A stretch of DNA of 64,000 nucleotides from an uncultured Modestobacter sp. (GCF_947486615.1 NZ_CANKUD010000013.1:1-64000), one strand, 5' to 3'; positions 53,674 through 62,419 are shown, counted from the first letter of the stretch. Numbers and translations are program-made. Notes: generated by a model from the sequence alone, not told the origin.

Positions 53674-54558
53674 CTACTTGATCAGCGGGCGGTCGCGGAA
53701 CAGGACGCGGACGACCAGCATCAGCAGCCGGTCGGAGAGGAAGCCGGCGACGGCGATGCAGATCATCCCGACCACGATCTGGTCGGTCTGGACGACGTCG
53801 CGGGCCAGGAAGATCGTCGACCCCAGGCCCGTCGGCACGCCGGTGGTCTCGCTGAGCACGAGGATCACCCAGGCCAGGCCCAGGCCCACCCGCATGCCGT
53901 TGACGATCGCCGGTGCGGCGGCGGGCAGGACGACGCGCAGGAGCGTGCCGACGCCCGTCGTCCCGAGCATGCGGGCGGCCTCCAGCAGCCGCTCGGGCAC
54001 CTGGCGGGCACCGCTGACCGTGCCGAGCACGATCGGGAAGAACGCCGACAGGGTGATCAGGAAGATCGAGGCCTGGTCGCCGTAGCCGATGAGCAGGGCG
54101 ACCAGCGGCACCCAGGCGGTCGCCGGGATGGGCCGGAACAGGTTGATCATCGGGTCGAACAGCGAGTTGACCGTGTTGAAGCGGCCCATCAGCACGCCCA
54201 GCGGGACGGCGATCAGCGTGGCCAGCGCGAACCCGGAGAACACCCGCAGCGCGCTGGCCGGCAGGTCCTCCCACAGCAGGTTGCTGAAGGCGTCGTCCCG
54301 GATGCCGGCGACGTAGTTGGCCAGCCCGGCGGCGACGTCGGCGGGGTAGGGCAGGAAGCCCATCCGGATGCCGAAGGGCAGCTCCCACTCGTTCTCCCGG
54401 CCCAGGTGCCAGACGACCAGGAACAGCAGCGGGACAGGCAGGCCGAGCAGCACGGTGCGCAGCCGGCCGCGGCCGCGGCCGCGCCGGGCGGGTTCGGGCT
54501 CGGCCGGGGCCGTCGGGACGGCGGCGGCCACGGGAACGGTGGCGACGTCGGTGCTCAT
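53674..54558 (-). CDS. ABC importer permease, SsuC type
   Basis: A 294-residue permease with six TM helices. The binding-protein-dependent loop is SARQVPERLLEAARMLGTTGVGTL-like (SGARQVPERLLEAARMLG near residue 185), and RVLLPAAAPAIVNGMRVGLGLAWVILVLSET is the downstream membrane block typical of SsuC/TauC. The N-terminus is Ala/Pro/Glu-rich followed by a basic stretch. ATG 54558 follows the binding-protein gene by 61 bp. Confidence 0.9.
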   Translation of the reverse strand: MSTDVATVPVAAAVPTAPAEPEPARRGRGRGRLRTVLLGLPVPLLFLVVWHLGRENEWELPFGIRMGFLPYPADVAAGLANYVAGIRDDAFSNLLWEDLPASALRVFSGFALATLIAVPLGVLMGRFNTVNSLFDPMINLFRPIPATAWVPLVALLIGYGDQASIFLITLSAFFPIVLGTVSGARQVPERLLEAARMLGTTGVGTLLRVVLPAAAPAIVNGMRVGLGLAWVILVLSETTGVPTGLGSTIFLARDVVQTDQIVVGMICIAVAGFLSDRLLMLVVRVLFRDRPLIK

Positions 54559-54619
54559 GGGGGTGACCTCCGGGGTGGGGGCGGGGCGCCGGCGCCGAGC
54601 GGGCCGGCGCCCCGGTGGG

Positions 54620-55591
54620 TCAGGCCTCGGGGGCGAACTGGGCGTCGACGAGGTCCTCGGCGGTCGGCGCGCTCTCGATCAGCCCCAGCTCGACCATCGC
54701 GCCGGCCAGCGCCTGGACCTGGCCCTGGTACTCCTCGTTCAGGTCGGCGCGCAGCCAGAAGTTCTCCAGGGCCGACTCCAGCACCTCCTGGTCACCGCCG
54801 AACTCCTGCACCATCTCGGGCAGCCACTCGTCGATGTTGTCGGTCATGTACTCGGTGGTGGCGGCGTGCGTGTCGACGACCGCCTGCACCAGCTCCGGGT
54901 CGTCGGCGACCAGCGATCCGGTGGTGACCAGGCCGATGTTCACCTTGCCGATGGGGGTGTCGTAGGGGTCGGTGATCTCGTGGCCGCCGGCGGCGGTGGC
55001 CAGCGAGACGGCGATCTCGGTGCCGAAGAAGGCGTCGACGGCGCCGCTGTTGAACGCCGAGGCCATCTCCGGCGGCGGGACGGCGACCAGCTCGAGGCTG
55101 CTCGGATCGACGTCGTTGTCCGCCAGGATCAGCCGCATCGCCACCTCCGGGGCGCTGCCCTGGATGTAGCCGACCTTCTTGCCCACCAGGTCGGCGACGG
55201 TGTCGATGTCGTCCCCGCCGATGAAGCCGGAACCGCCGTCGGCGGCCGAGGCGACGATGGTCAGGTCCCGGTCCTGGGAGATGCCGGAGATGGTCGCGGT
55301 GACGCCGGTGATGGCGAAGTCGACGGTGCCGGAGGAGACCGCGTCGGTCAGCGCCGGGGTGCTGTCCAGGGTGACGACCTCGAACTCCACGCCGTCCACC
55401 GCGTGCTCCTCGTAGAGGAACGGTGCGTAGAAGTGCGGCTGGCCGCGCAGCGTGCCGACGGTGACCGTCTGGGTCTCACCGCTGCCGGTGGTCTCCGCCT
55501 CGGCGGAGTCCGAGCCGCAGGCGGCGAGGGAGGCGACGGTGGCGGCGACAGCGGTGCCGGCGATCGCGCGGCGGACGACGGAGGGGCTCAA
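54620..55591 (-). CDS. ABC importer substrate-binding lipoprotein, SsuA type
   Basis: A 323-residue solute-binding protein of the NMT1/SsuA family (binds sulfonates, nitrate or thiamine precursors). TTG 55591 is the likely start: GAGGAGA lies 4 bases upstream, and translation gives a Tat-free lipoprotein signal with lipobox SLAAC. FYAPFLYEEHAVDGVEFEVV near residue 60 and VDFAITGVTATISGISQ near residue 100 line the pocket. No catalytic role. The substrate is not certain; sulfonates are only suggested by the nearby LLM gene. Confidence 0.88.
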   Translation of the reverse strand: MSPSVVRRAIAGTAVAATVASLAACGSDSAEAETTGSGETQTVTVGTLRGQPHFYAPFLYEEHAVDGVEFEVVTLDSTPALTDAVSSGTVDFAITGVTATISGISQDRDLTIVASAADGGSGFIGGDDIDTVADLVGKKVGYIQGSAPEVAMRLILADNDVDPSSLELVAVPPPEMASAFNSGAVDAFFGTEIAVSLATAAGGHEITDPYDTPIGKVNIGLVTTGSLVADDPELVQAVVDTHAATTEYMTDNIDEWLPEMVQEFGGDQEVLESALENFWLRADLNEEYQGQVQALAGAMVELGLIESAPTAEDLVDAQFAPEA

Positions 55592-55711
55592 CGGTTCTCC
55601 TCGGGTGCGGCGGACGGCGCGTGGTGCGCCATCGGCCTGCACTCAACGGGCCGTCTGGTCGTGGTCCGTGTCGGCCGCGTAACGAGTCCGTGAAGTGACC
55701 TCCGCGTGACC

Positions 55712-56485
55712 TCAGCGCTCGCGGACCAGCAGCGGCTGGGCGACCTCGCCGATCGCACCGCGGGTGTCGGACAGCGTGCCGGAGCAGAGCCCGAGGCCGT
55801 CGTCGGTGAGCCGGCTGCGGCAGGAGAGGTGCACCCACTCGCCGTCCGGTTCGCGGGTCAGATGGGTGGTCATACCCGGCGGGATGGACAGCCAGCTGCT
55901 GATCGGCAGCTCGGCGGAGAGCCCGTTGGCGGCGTCGGCGGCGATGAGCGCGCGGTCGGTGCCGGTGAGCTCCTCGCCGGCGATGAGCGGGAGGCGCACC
56001 CGGGTCCAGACGTCGGCCGGGCCCTGCCGGTCGGGGGAGCCGGCGGTCCAGCGCCAGTCCAGCGCCTGCCCGTAACCCCAGTCGGACAGGTGCGGCAGGA
56101 AGTGGTCGTTCTCGGCCGGGACGGCGGGCGGCGGGGTGAGCGCGGTGACCGCCGGCGGCGTGGGGCCGGTGGCGATCGACCAGACCCGGGCGACGGCGAC
56201 GATGCGCCCGTCGACGGTCATCGTGGCCTCGGTGAGGTCGATCCGCCGGCCCGGGCGGAGCGGGGAGACCTCGACGGTGAGCTCGCGGCGGGGGATGGCG
56301 CCGAAGAAGTCGACGCTGATCCGGGCTGCGCGCAGCTGCTCACCGGTGGCGCTGGTGGCCAGGTGCGCCAGCAGCGCGGACGGCGGCCCGCCGTGCTGGG
56401 CGGTGGTCTCCCAGGGGCTCTCGGTGGCCCGGGTGGGGGAGAAGCGGTTGTCACCCAGCGGCAGGTAGAAGGCCTCGACGTCCAC
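55712..56485 (-). CDS. Acyl-CoA thioesterase family protein (double hotdog)
   Basis: A 257-residue TesB-like thioesterase-family protein with two hotdog folds. FSPTRATESPWETTAQHGGPPSALLAHLA is the first hotdog entry with the conserved HGGPPSALL helix, and the second half contains VRLPLIAGEELTGTDRALIAADAANGLSAELP. Substrate unknown. GTG 56485 begins where similarity begins; a GTG at 56506 would add 7 residues. It lies 87 bp after the MFS transporter gene start-to-stop gap on the same strand. Confidence 0.85.
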   Translation of the reverse strand: MDVEAFYLPLGDNRFSPTRATESPWETTAQHGGPPSALLAHLATSATGEQLRAARISVDFFGAIPRRELTVEVSPLRPGRRIDLTEATMTVDGRIVAVARVWSIATGPTPPAVTALTPPPAVPAENDHFLPHLSDWGYGQALDWRWTAGSPDRQGPADVWTRVRLPLIAGEELTGTDRALIAADAANGLSAELPISSWLSIPPGMTTHLTREPDGEWVHLSCRSRLTDDGLGLCSGTLSDTRGAIGEVAQPLLVRER

Positions 56486-56572
56486 ACCCGGCAGTCTCGC
56501 CCACACCCCCAGCGAGTCGTCCGCCGCCCACCCGAGCCACCGAAATGGCCATCTTGGTGGGTCGGACGTCGA

Positions 56573-57823
56573 TCAGGCGTCGACGAGCTCGGGCTCCGGC
56601 TGGTGGACGACGCGGGACGCCGAGGCGATGTGCGCGAGGGCGGCGGCGACCACGAGGGCGGCGGCGACCGCGGGGAGGGCGAGGGCGGTGCTCGCGCCGA
56701 GCCGGTCGACGACGACGCCGGTGACCGCGGAGGAGACCGCCTGGCCGACGACGACGGCGGAGCCGAGCATCGTCATGGTGGTCGCCGAGCGGCCGATCGG
56801 GCTGAGCTGGGCGGCGAGGCTGTACTGGCTGACCAGGGTCGGGCCGATGCCGCAGCCGAGCACCGCCAGGGCGACGACCAGGGTGAGCTCCGAGCGCGCG
56901 GTGGCGTAGACGATCGCGGCGGCGAGCATCAGCGACCCGAAGACCAGCCACCGGGCGCGCAGGCTGAACCGCTGCGGGAATGCCGCCGATCCCAGCGCGA
57001 GGGCGGCCGAGCCGATGCCCATGACGCCGTAGAGCAGCCCGGCCCGGTCGCCGTCCCCGCCGTCGGCGAGGAAGCCGGTGAGCGAGGTGAGGGTGGCGCC
57101 GAAGAAGAACCCGATGCCGAGCGTGCCGGCGACCACGGTGAGCAGCGAGAAGCGGGCGAGGTCGCGGGCCGGCGCCTGCTGCTCGGTGGTGTGCGGGGTG
57201 CTCGGGTCGAGCCGTCCGGTGGGGTGCAGTGCGAACCAGGTGACGAAGACGAAGGTCAGCGCGGAGGCGCCGGCGATGGCCACCCACGGGGCGATGGCCG
57301 TGGCGAGCAGCCCGACCAGGAAGGGGCCGACGATGAAGACGGTCTCGTCGGCGGCGGACTCGTAGGCCATCGTCCCGTTCAGCACCTTCTCGCGCTGGAC
57401 CGGCCGGATCGAGCGCTTGATGATCGCCACCAGCCGGGTGCGCGACATGGGGGCGATCTGTGGGGCCGAGGCGCCGATCAGCACCGACAGCGCGAGCAGC
57501 GCGAGGGCCGAGGCGGGGCCGGCGACGACGAAGGGGAAGGCGCCGAGCAGGGTGGCGTTGACCAGGCCCACCGGGACGAGCACCCGGCGCTGGCCGAACC
57601 GGTCGGCGGCCGCGCCGAGCAGCGGCCCGGCGAGTGCGGTGCCGATGCCGGCCGCGGCGGAGTTGAGCCCGCCGAGGGTGACCGAGCCGCGCTCGGCGAC
57701 GACGAGGGTCAGGACGCCGACGGTCATCATCGCGAACGGGAGCCGGGCGATGAAGGCGAGCGGGAAGTAGGAGAACCCGGCGTGCCGGATCAACTCGGAG
57801 CTGGACGAGCGCGTGTGGAACAT
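56573..57823 (-). CDS. MFS transporter
   Basis: A 416-residue major facilitator protein with twelve TM helices. The loop between helices 2 and 3 reads GAAADRFGQRRVL (the MFS motif A), and a large cytoplasmic loop lies between helices 6 and 7 (HPTGRLDPSTPHTTEQQAPARD). It resembles drug-efflux or sugar-type MFS proteins without further specificity. A pair of GTTACA direct repeats lies upstream at 57886-57902 and may be its operator. It heads a unit with the thioesterase gene. Confidence 0.88.
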   Translation of the reverse strand: MFHTRSSSSELIRHAGFSYFPLAFIARLPFAMMTVGVLTLVVAERGSVTLGGLNSAAAGIGTALAGPLLGAAADRFGQRRVLVPVGLVNATLLGAFPFVVAGPASALALLALSVLIGASAPQIAPMSRTRLVAIIKRSIRPVQREKVLNGTMAYESAADETVFIVGPFLVGLLATAIAPWVAIAGASALTFVFVTWFALHPTGRLDPSTPHTTEQQAPARDLARFSLLTVVAGTLGIGFFFGATLTSLTGFLADGGDGDRAGLLYGVMGIGSAALALGSAAFPQRFSLRARWLVFGSLMLAAAIVYATARSELTLVVALAVLGCGIGPTLVSQYSLAAQLSPIGRSATTMTMLGSAVVVGQAVSSAVTGVVVDRLGASTALALPAVAAALVVAAALAHIASASRVVHQPEPELVDA

Positions 57824-57885
57824 GACCTCTGCCAGGCGGTGTCGGGCGTGCCGCCTTGCGCCACCGGGTCCACCGGCCGCAGGTT

Positions 57886-57902
57886 GTTACACACGAGTTA
57901 CA
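57886..57902. promoter_or_regulatory. Direct repeat upstream of the MFS gene
   Basis: GTTACA occurs at 57886-57891 and 57897-57902, one helical turn apart, in a locally AT-rich patch 63 bp before the MFS start. Possible operator or promoter element; no regulator gene is adjacent. Confidence 0.35.
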
Positions 57903-58054
57903 GGAACCGCACCGACGATAACTGACCGAGCCCGTTCACGCGGGTCGGGCGTCCGGGCTCACCCCCAACCGGGTGGGTCTGGCGCCCTCTGCGAGGACGG
58001 GACGCGCGCTTCGGGAACCTGCGCACCCGTCCGCCGCGTGACGAAGTCGCCTGG

Positions 58055-58372
58055 TCACCGGGGTCGCGGCAGGTCGTCGAGGTCGAAGGCGGCATGCAGA
58101 GCTGCGGTGAGTTCGACCTCCTGCTCCGGCAGCAGTCGACCGATCTGGCGGCCGAGGGCCGTGGCGAGCACGGTGACGACGTTGTCGCAACTGACGACGC
58201 TCGCGTGGTCGACTCCGTTCTCCGGACCGACGGGGACCTCGGTGGACAGGCCGCGGACGGTGCTGGTGATCGGTGCGACGGTCACCCGGGTCAGGTGCGG
58301 CCGGACCAACTCGCGGGTCAGCACCAGCACCGGTCGGGTCTTGTCCAGCTGTGCCAGATGGATCGGTCGCAT
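58055..58372 (-). CDS. MazF/PemK-type toxin
   Basis: A 105-residue MazF-family toxin, an RNase that cuts mRNA at short sequences. MRPIHLAQLDKTRPVLVLT is the start of the fold with the conserved KTRPVLV, VTVAPITSTVRGLSTEVPVG near residue 30 the central strands, and SCDNVVTV the later strand with the catalytic region. The N-terminus is shorter than usual. It overlaps the upstream antitoxin gene by 4 bp, the standard antitoxin-first arrangement. Confidence 0.85.
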   Translation of the reverse strand: MRPIHLAQLDKTRPVLVLTRELVRPHLTRVTVAPITSTVRGLSTEVPVGPENGVDHASVVSCDNVVTVLATALGRQIGRLLPEQEVELTAALHAAFDLDDLPRPR

Positions 58373-58605
58373 CAGGTCAGGTCGTCGAGCGGCGTCCGGG
58401 CGGCGTGCTGGGCCAGGGAGTCGAAGTCGTCGTCCCCGTCACCGGCCAGGATCGCCACGTCGCGCGCGGCGACCTGCCGCCGGCGTTCGCGCTGCAGCGC
58501 CCGGCTGACCACGGCCGCGCGGGATTCGGCCTTGCCTTCGAGGACGAGCTGATCGATGAACTGCACGAGCTCCTCGGGGAGCCGGACGGCGATCTGGGTG
58601 CTCAT
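58372..58605 (-). CDS. Ribbon-helix-helix antitoxin partner of MazF
   Basis: A 77-residue antitoxin. MSTQIAVRLPEELVQFIDQLV is a ribbon-helix-helix start, which binds DNA and represses the operon; the C-terminal half, with a DDDFDSLAQHA acidic stretch, should wrap the toxin. The ATG overlaps nothing upstream but the stop overlaps the toxin start (ATGA). GGAG lies before ATG 58605. Confidence 0.82.
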   Translation of the reverse strand: MSTQIAVRLPEELVQFIDQLVLEGKAESRAAVVSRALQRERRRQVAARDVAILAGDGDDDFDSLAQHAARTPLDDLT

Positions 58606-58696
58606 GACTCCACGGTACCGCTGTGGGATACAGATTGGGATGCACAGGGATTCCCTCAACGGCAGGTGATCAGCGCGAGCTCCTCGTCTGACGGCG

Positions 58697-59674
58697 TCAT
58701 GCGGTGGCCTCGTCGTGCCACCTGCGGACAGCGGCCGAGAAGGCAGGCGCCCACCGGTCGACCGCCAGCAGTGACGCATCGGTGAGTGCCGGGCGCATGC
58801 CGCGCTCCTCGTGGCCGTAGCGAATGAGGTCGCGCAGCAGCTCGGGGGTTCGTTCCGCGTCGAGTTCGTCGGGGTCCAGATCGAGCAGCTCAGGATCGAG
58901 CAACCGGCCGACGTGTCGCGGTGCCCACAGGAGCGGGTCGCCCAGACCGTTGCTCAGTCCGCTCACGAGGACCCGCTCGACCAGCAGCGGGAGCGGGCCC
59001 CGCGTCCACGGACGCCCCCACGGTGAGGTCAGGAACCGGGTGGTGAGCTCGTCGGTGTCGACGTCGTCGAGCCGTCCGGGCACGGTGGCGTCACCTCCGT
59101 CGGGGAAGCGGGACAGCATCCATCGCACGATGCAGCGCTGGCCTCTCCACTGCGCGCTGGTCCTCAGGATCTCGTCGAGCTCCACCCCGGTGAACGCAGC
59201 GGTGAGGCGGGCGCGGGCGTCGGCCGCACCGACGTCGCGGATGCGCAGATCCGGGTCATCATCTGTGCTCAGCTGGCGCAGGACCTCCTCGATCGTCCGC
59301 TCGAACACTGCGCCGTCGATGGCCTGGGCTCTCAGTTCGTTGTCGACGCGGACGACGGCGGTGAGCGCGTGGCCGCTCGGGATGATGACGCCGAGGACGA
59401 CGTCGTCGACCTCGCGGAAGGGGTCGATCAGCTCGACTGTCGGATCGGCCGGAGTGGCGAGATGCAGGTCGGCGAGCCAGCGCGGCACGGTGTGCCGGCG
59501 GCCGGCGAGGTCCCGGCAGACCCATCGGCGCAGGTCCGCGTCGTCGGCCAGCGTGGCGATCGCGAGTGCTAGTTCGACCGACCGACAGAAATGACTGGTC
59601 AGGGGCGGCTGTGCTGCTGCCGCGTCGGTCCGCTGGCCACGACAGTGACCGGGCAGAGAGCTCCAAGCGCTCAC
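58697..59674 (-). CDS. Hypothetical protein, about 325 aa
   Basis: A soluble acidic protein with no domain I recognise. It has two visible halves: an N-terminal part with LADLHLATPADPTVELIDPF and ALTAVVRVDNELRAQAIDG, and a C-terminal helical part with GRLLDPELLDLDPDEL, ending in ELLRDLIRYGHEERGMRP and WAPAFSAAVRRWHDE, an ending I have seen in other unknown actinobacterial proteins. GTG 59674 is the best start I can find but has a weak ribosome-binding site; the upstream frame remains open. It lies just before the toxin-antitoxin genes on the same strand. Confidence 0.55.
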   Translation of the reverse strand: MSAWSSLPGHCRGQRTDAAAAQPPLTSHFCRSVELALAIATLADDADLRRWVCRDLAGRRHTVPRWLADLHLATPADPTVELIDPFREVDDVVLGVIIPSGHALTAVVRVDNELRAQAIDGAVFERTIEEVLRQLSTDDDPDLRIRDVGAADARARLTAAFTGVELDEILRTSAQWRGQRCIVRWMLSRFPDGGDATVPGRLDDVDTDELTTRFLTSPWGRPWTRGPLPLLVERVLVSGLSNGLGDPLLWAPRHVGRLLDPELLDLDPDELDAERTPELLRDLIRYGHEERGMRPALTDASLLAVDRWAPAFSAAVRRWHDEATA

Positions 59675-59838
59675 CCCATTCCGATGTCGGCGGTGACCAG
59701 GGCGCAGCCCAGTGCCTCGGCCGGGACGAGGTGCCTGGCGCCATGCACCGAGACGTTCTGCCGGAGCGCCCAGACGCGCGCAGGTACAGGTCCGGCATGA
59801 GGCGATCCGGCACGGATGCGTCGGGCTGCGCATCCGTC

Positions 59839-60279
59839 TCATGCGCCGGGCCACGCGCGGCGGGGGAGGAGCGGAACGGTGGTCTTCCCGTCGTGGAGGT
59901 GCAGGCTGCAGTCGAGACCATCACGCCCGCGCACGATCGACTCGAGGGCGGTGCACCAGGCGGCGTCGTCCGGGGTGGGCTGCGTGGGCCCGGGCCGCTC
60001 CAGGCACATGGCCAGGTGCAGGTCCAGCGGGTCGACGTCCTCGGTGTCGACCACCACGGAGTGCAGATCGGCGAGCGCGCCGATCACCGCCCGGTCGGGT
60101 TCGGCCGGGAGCTCCTCGACCGGGATGAGCAGGTGGACCATCGTGCCGTCGTTCCGCAGCCAGGCCAGGAACAGCCGGCGCTGGGACGGCGGCCCGTCGA
60201 GTGCCAGCAGGCCCTGCCACCGAGCGGTGAGCTCGGCGTCGCTGGTCACCGGGACGTCAGGGTGCAGTCGGGTCTCCAT
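59839..60279 (-). CDS. Hypothetical protein, 146 aa
   Basis: A 146-residue acidic soluble protein of unknown family. Features: ARWQGLLALDGPPSQRRLFLAWL near residue 15, HLLIPVEELPAEPDRAVIGALADLH with VVVDTEDVDPLDLHLAMCLERPG, and a terminal HDGKTTVPLLPRRAWPGA. ATG 60279 is divergent from the GIY-YIG gene with 82 bp between them. It is on the same strand as the 325-aa gene, 164 bp upstream of it. Confidence 0.6.
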   Translation of the reverse strand: METRLHPDVPVTSDAELTARWQGLLALDGPPSQRRLFLAWLRNDGTMVHLLIPVEELPAEPDRAVIGALADLHSVVVDTEDVDPLDLHLAMCLERPGPTQPTPDDAAWCTALESIVRGRDGLDCSLHLHDGKTTVPLLPRRAWPGA

Positions 60280-60361
60280 GGCCGAGGACTCTGCCGCGCA
60301 GCGGCCCGTTCCCGCTGGCGTCGTCCACAGGCTGATCGCGTCGTGCCGTTGACTGGGGAGC

Positions 60362-60907
60362 ATGGACGACGTGACCGCCGCGCTCCGCTCGGAGCCGGTT
60401 TCCCTGGAGCAGGTCAAGGTCGAGCTCCCGGCTGCGCCCGGGCTCTACGCCTGGTGGGGGCGGTTCGGCGCGCTGCCCGGCATCTCCGGGCCGCGGCACC
60501 CGGAAGTCGCGCTGCAGTTGCTGTACGTGGGCATCGCGCCGAACGGGGCGGCGTCGCAGGCCACGTTGCGCAGCCGGGTGGTGGGTGACCACGTCCGCGG
60601 GACGACGGGTTCCTCGACGCTGCGCCGCTCGCTCGCGGCGCTGCTGAGCGAGCAGCAGGGCTGGCGCAGCCGGTGGACGACGCGGCCGGTGCTGGTGAAC
60701 GCCGACGAGCTCCGGCTGTCGGAGTGGATGGGGGAGAAGCTGCGGCTGACCTGGGCCGAGCACCCGGAGCCGTGGACGCTGGAGGCCGCGGTCATCGCCG
60801 AGCTGGAGCCGCCGCTCAACCAGGCCGACAACGCCACCCACCCGCTGTTCTCGTACCTGCGGGACGCTCGGAAGCAGTGGCGCGAGCAGGCACGTGGCGA
60901 TGCGTAG
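60362..60907 (+). CDS. GIY-YIG-type nuclease family protein
   Basis: A 181-residue GIY-YIG protein. The hallmark motifs are altered but recognisable: APGLYAWW (GIY, residues 25-32) and LLYVGIAPNG (YIG, near residue 58), followed by LRSRVVGDHVRG and a conserved STLRRSLAALL helix; the catalytic-type Glu appears in VIAELEPPLNQADN near residue 148. Such proteins cut DNA once or twice (homing endonucleases, UvrC, restriction enzymes). The 3' end contains a 45-bp block repeated at 62315-62359, beyond the Fic gene. Confidence 0.82.
   Translation: MDDVTAALRSEPVSLEQVKVELPAAPGLYAWWGRFGALPGISGPRHPEVALQLLYVGIAPNGAASQATLRSRVVGDHVRGTTGSSTLRRSLAALLSEQQGWRSRWTTRPVLVNADELRLSEWMGEKLRLTWAEHPEPWTLEAAVIAELEPPLNQADNATHPLFSYLRDARKQWREQARGDA
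60803..60847 (+). repeat. 45-bp direct repeat, left copy (inside the GIY-YIG gene)
   Basis: This 45-bp block, coding for LEPPLNQADNATHPL, is identical base for base with 62315-62359. Immediately upstream the two sites are unrelated; immediately downstream they diverge but keep related protein sequence (tails FSYLRDARKQWREQARGDA and HPFVRDARKRWRNAARGDA). Confidence 0.95.
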
Positions 60908-60927
60908 GGGAGCGATTGCGCCGCCGG

Positions 60928-62220
60928 TCAGTCTCGGGGCACAGCGGGAACGGGCCGGTTGGGTTCGGAGATCCGGGTGTCCCACCGGGTGCTCGCCAGC
61001 TGCCGCTCGGCGTGTGTAACGAGGGAGAAGACATCGGTGGCGGTGTAGCCGGTCGTCCCGCGTTCCACCGATCGGCGCGAGAGGATCCCGGCGTCCGCGA
61101 GTTCCTCCAGGGCCGCCCGGGCGGGTGGGAACGAGACGCCCAACCGCCGCTGCGCCGTGCGTGCGGTGAGGACGGGGACCTCGGGCAGCGTACGGAGCAG
61201 CCTGTACGTCGCCGAGTCGGTTCGTGGCGTCTCCCGGAGGCCGTGCGCAGTCCGGTGGTCGGCCAGCTTCTTCTCCCACTCCGTCTGCAGTTCAGCGACC
61301 TGCCCGACGAAGGCCCGTGCCTGCTCGGCGGCGACCGTCGTCGCGTCGAGGAAGACGTCCAGCCAGGCGGTGACGGCCGCGGCCGCCTCCGGGCTGTCGG
61401 GCGACATCGAGTACCGGTAGGCGGTCAGGCCGTCGACGTAGCCGCGGCGCAGCGTGGCCAGCACCAGGCTGACGGGGAGGACGGCGCTGGGAGTCAGGCC
61501 GCGGCGGGTGAGCACGGTGTGGATGAGAGCTCGGCCGACGCGGCCGTTGCCGTCGGTGAACGGATGGATCGTCTCGAACTGCGCGTGCACGATGCCGGCC
61601 TGGACGAGCGGTGCGTGCACCGATCCGTTCATGTAGTCGACGAGGTCGGCCATCAGGTCGGGAACGAGCTCGGGTGGCGGAGGGACGTAGTCGGCGGACA
61701 GCGGGTGCCAGTTCGACCCACCCACCCAGTTCTGCACGTCGCGGAGGCCGTGATGCTTCTCCTCGGGCAGCAGTGCCCGGTGCAGCGCTTCGATGTCGGC
61801 GACCGTGACTTGCGCCGCGGACGCGAGGTCGTCACCGGCCCGGCGGAGGATGGTGATGTTGTTCGCCACCAGCCGGGCCTGGTCACTGAAGCCACGAACG
61901 TCCTCGTCCTGGGCGAGCTCGGCCAGGGCCACCTGCTGTGGGGAGGGGGTGATCCCTTCGATCAGCGAGCTGGCGATGGCCTCGGAGCGGAGGAGGAAGC
62001 GCGACAACCCCTCGAGTCCCTGGGCTCCGGGTCCGGTGCCCAGTTCACGGACGGCTCGCTCTGCGACGGTGGCTCGCTGAGCGGTGTCGCGAGACATGCC
62101 CAGCGGGCGGGTGGTGACCAGGTCGGGCGCGTACTGCCGGTAGGAGTCGAACTGTCGGTCGGCTCGAGGGACCATGCTGAGGTCCGCGTGCTCCCACTCC
62201 GCATCCAGCCAGATCGCCAT
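60928..62220 (-). CDS. Fic-domain protein (AMP-transferase type, class II)
   Basis: A 430-residue Fic protein. The active-site motif HPFTDGNGR is intact at residues 219-227, with the His that attacks ATP-bound phosphate. The N-terminal inhibitory helix is present as SSLIEG (residues 84-89, Glu88), making this a self-inhibited class II Fic. A C-terminal winged-helix-like region follows (residues 340-410). Such proteins attach AMP to target hydroxyls; the targets here are unknown. ATG 62220 has only a weak upstream signal. The gene is flanked by copies of one 45-bp repeat and is antisense to the GIY-YIG gene. Confidence 0.9.
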   Translation of the reverse strand: MAIWLDAEWEHADLSMVPRADRQFDSYRQYAPDLVTTRPLGMSRDTAQRATVAERAVRELGTGPGAQGLEGLSRFLLRSEAIASSLIEGITPSPQQVALAELAQDEDVRGFSDQARLVANNITILRRAGDDLASAAQVTVADIEALHRALLPEEKHHGLRDVQNWVGGSNWHPLSADYVPPPPELVPDLMADLVDYMNGSVHAPLVQAGIVHAQFETIHPFTDGNGRVGRALIHTVLTRRGLTPSAVLPVSLVLATLRRGYVDGLTAYRYSMSPDSPEAAAAVTAWLDVFLDATTVAAEQARAFVGQVAELQTEWEKKLADHRTAHGLRETPRTDSATYRLLRTLPEVPVLTARTAQRRLGVSFPPARAALEELADAGILSRRSVERGTTGYTATDVFSLVTHAERQLASTRWDTRISEPNRPVPAVPRD

Positions 62221-62314
62221 GAGGACAACCTTTCATGACGGCGCCGACTGTTAAAGCATCACACGCGATCCTTTGACGGTCGTCGAGGTTGTGAAGGTCT
62301 ATCTGCGTGGTGGA

Positions 62315-62359
62315 CTGGAGCCGCCGCTCAACCAGGCCGACAACGCCACCCACCCGCTG
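62315..62359 (+). repeat. 45-bp direct repeat, right copy
   Basis: Identical to 60803-60847; the distance between the copies is 1512 bp, and the Fic gene with its promoter lies wholly inside. The right copy is followed in frame by a second version of the GIY-YIG tail ending at TGA 62417-62419. Confidence 0.95.
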
Positions 62360-62419
62360 CACCCGTTCGTGCGCGATGCCCGCAAACGCTGGCGGAACGC
62401 AGCGCGCGGCGACGCGTGA
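62315..62419 (+). pseudogene. Orphan 3' end of a second GIY-YIG gene
   Basis: A 34-codon frame encodes LEPPLNQADNATHPL and then HPFVRDARKRWRNAARGDA, matching the last 34 residues of the GIY-YIG protein at 60362-60907 but with its own divergent tail. The upstream part of the gene is missing: no GIY or YIG motif precedes it, and the frame before it reads through a more AT-rich, unrelated segment. It is therefore a gene remnant, created by insertion or by recombination at the 45-bp block. Confidence 0.8.

Noticed and set aside
52720..54927. A 735-codon plus-strand frame opposite the Ssu-type importer genes
   Set aside because: Shadow of three recognisable ABC importer genes.
55706..57925. A 739-codon plus-strand frame opposite the thioesterase and MFS genes
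   Set aside because: Shadow of two well-supported genes; very high Gly, Asp and Arg content and no domain.
59259..59924. A 221-codon minus-strand frame overlapping the 325-aa gene
   Set aside because: It covers the 5' part of the 325-aa gene in another frame, is very Arg/Ser-rich, and shows no motif.
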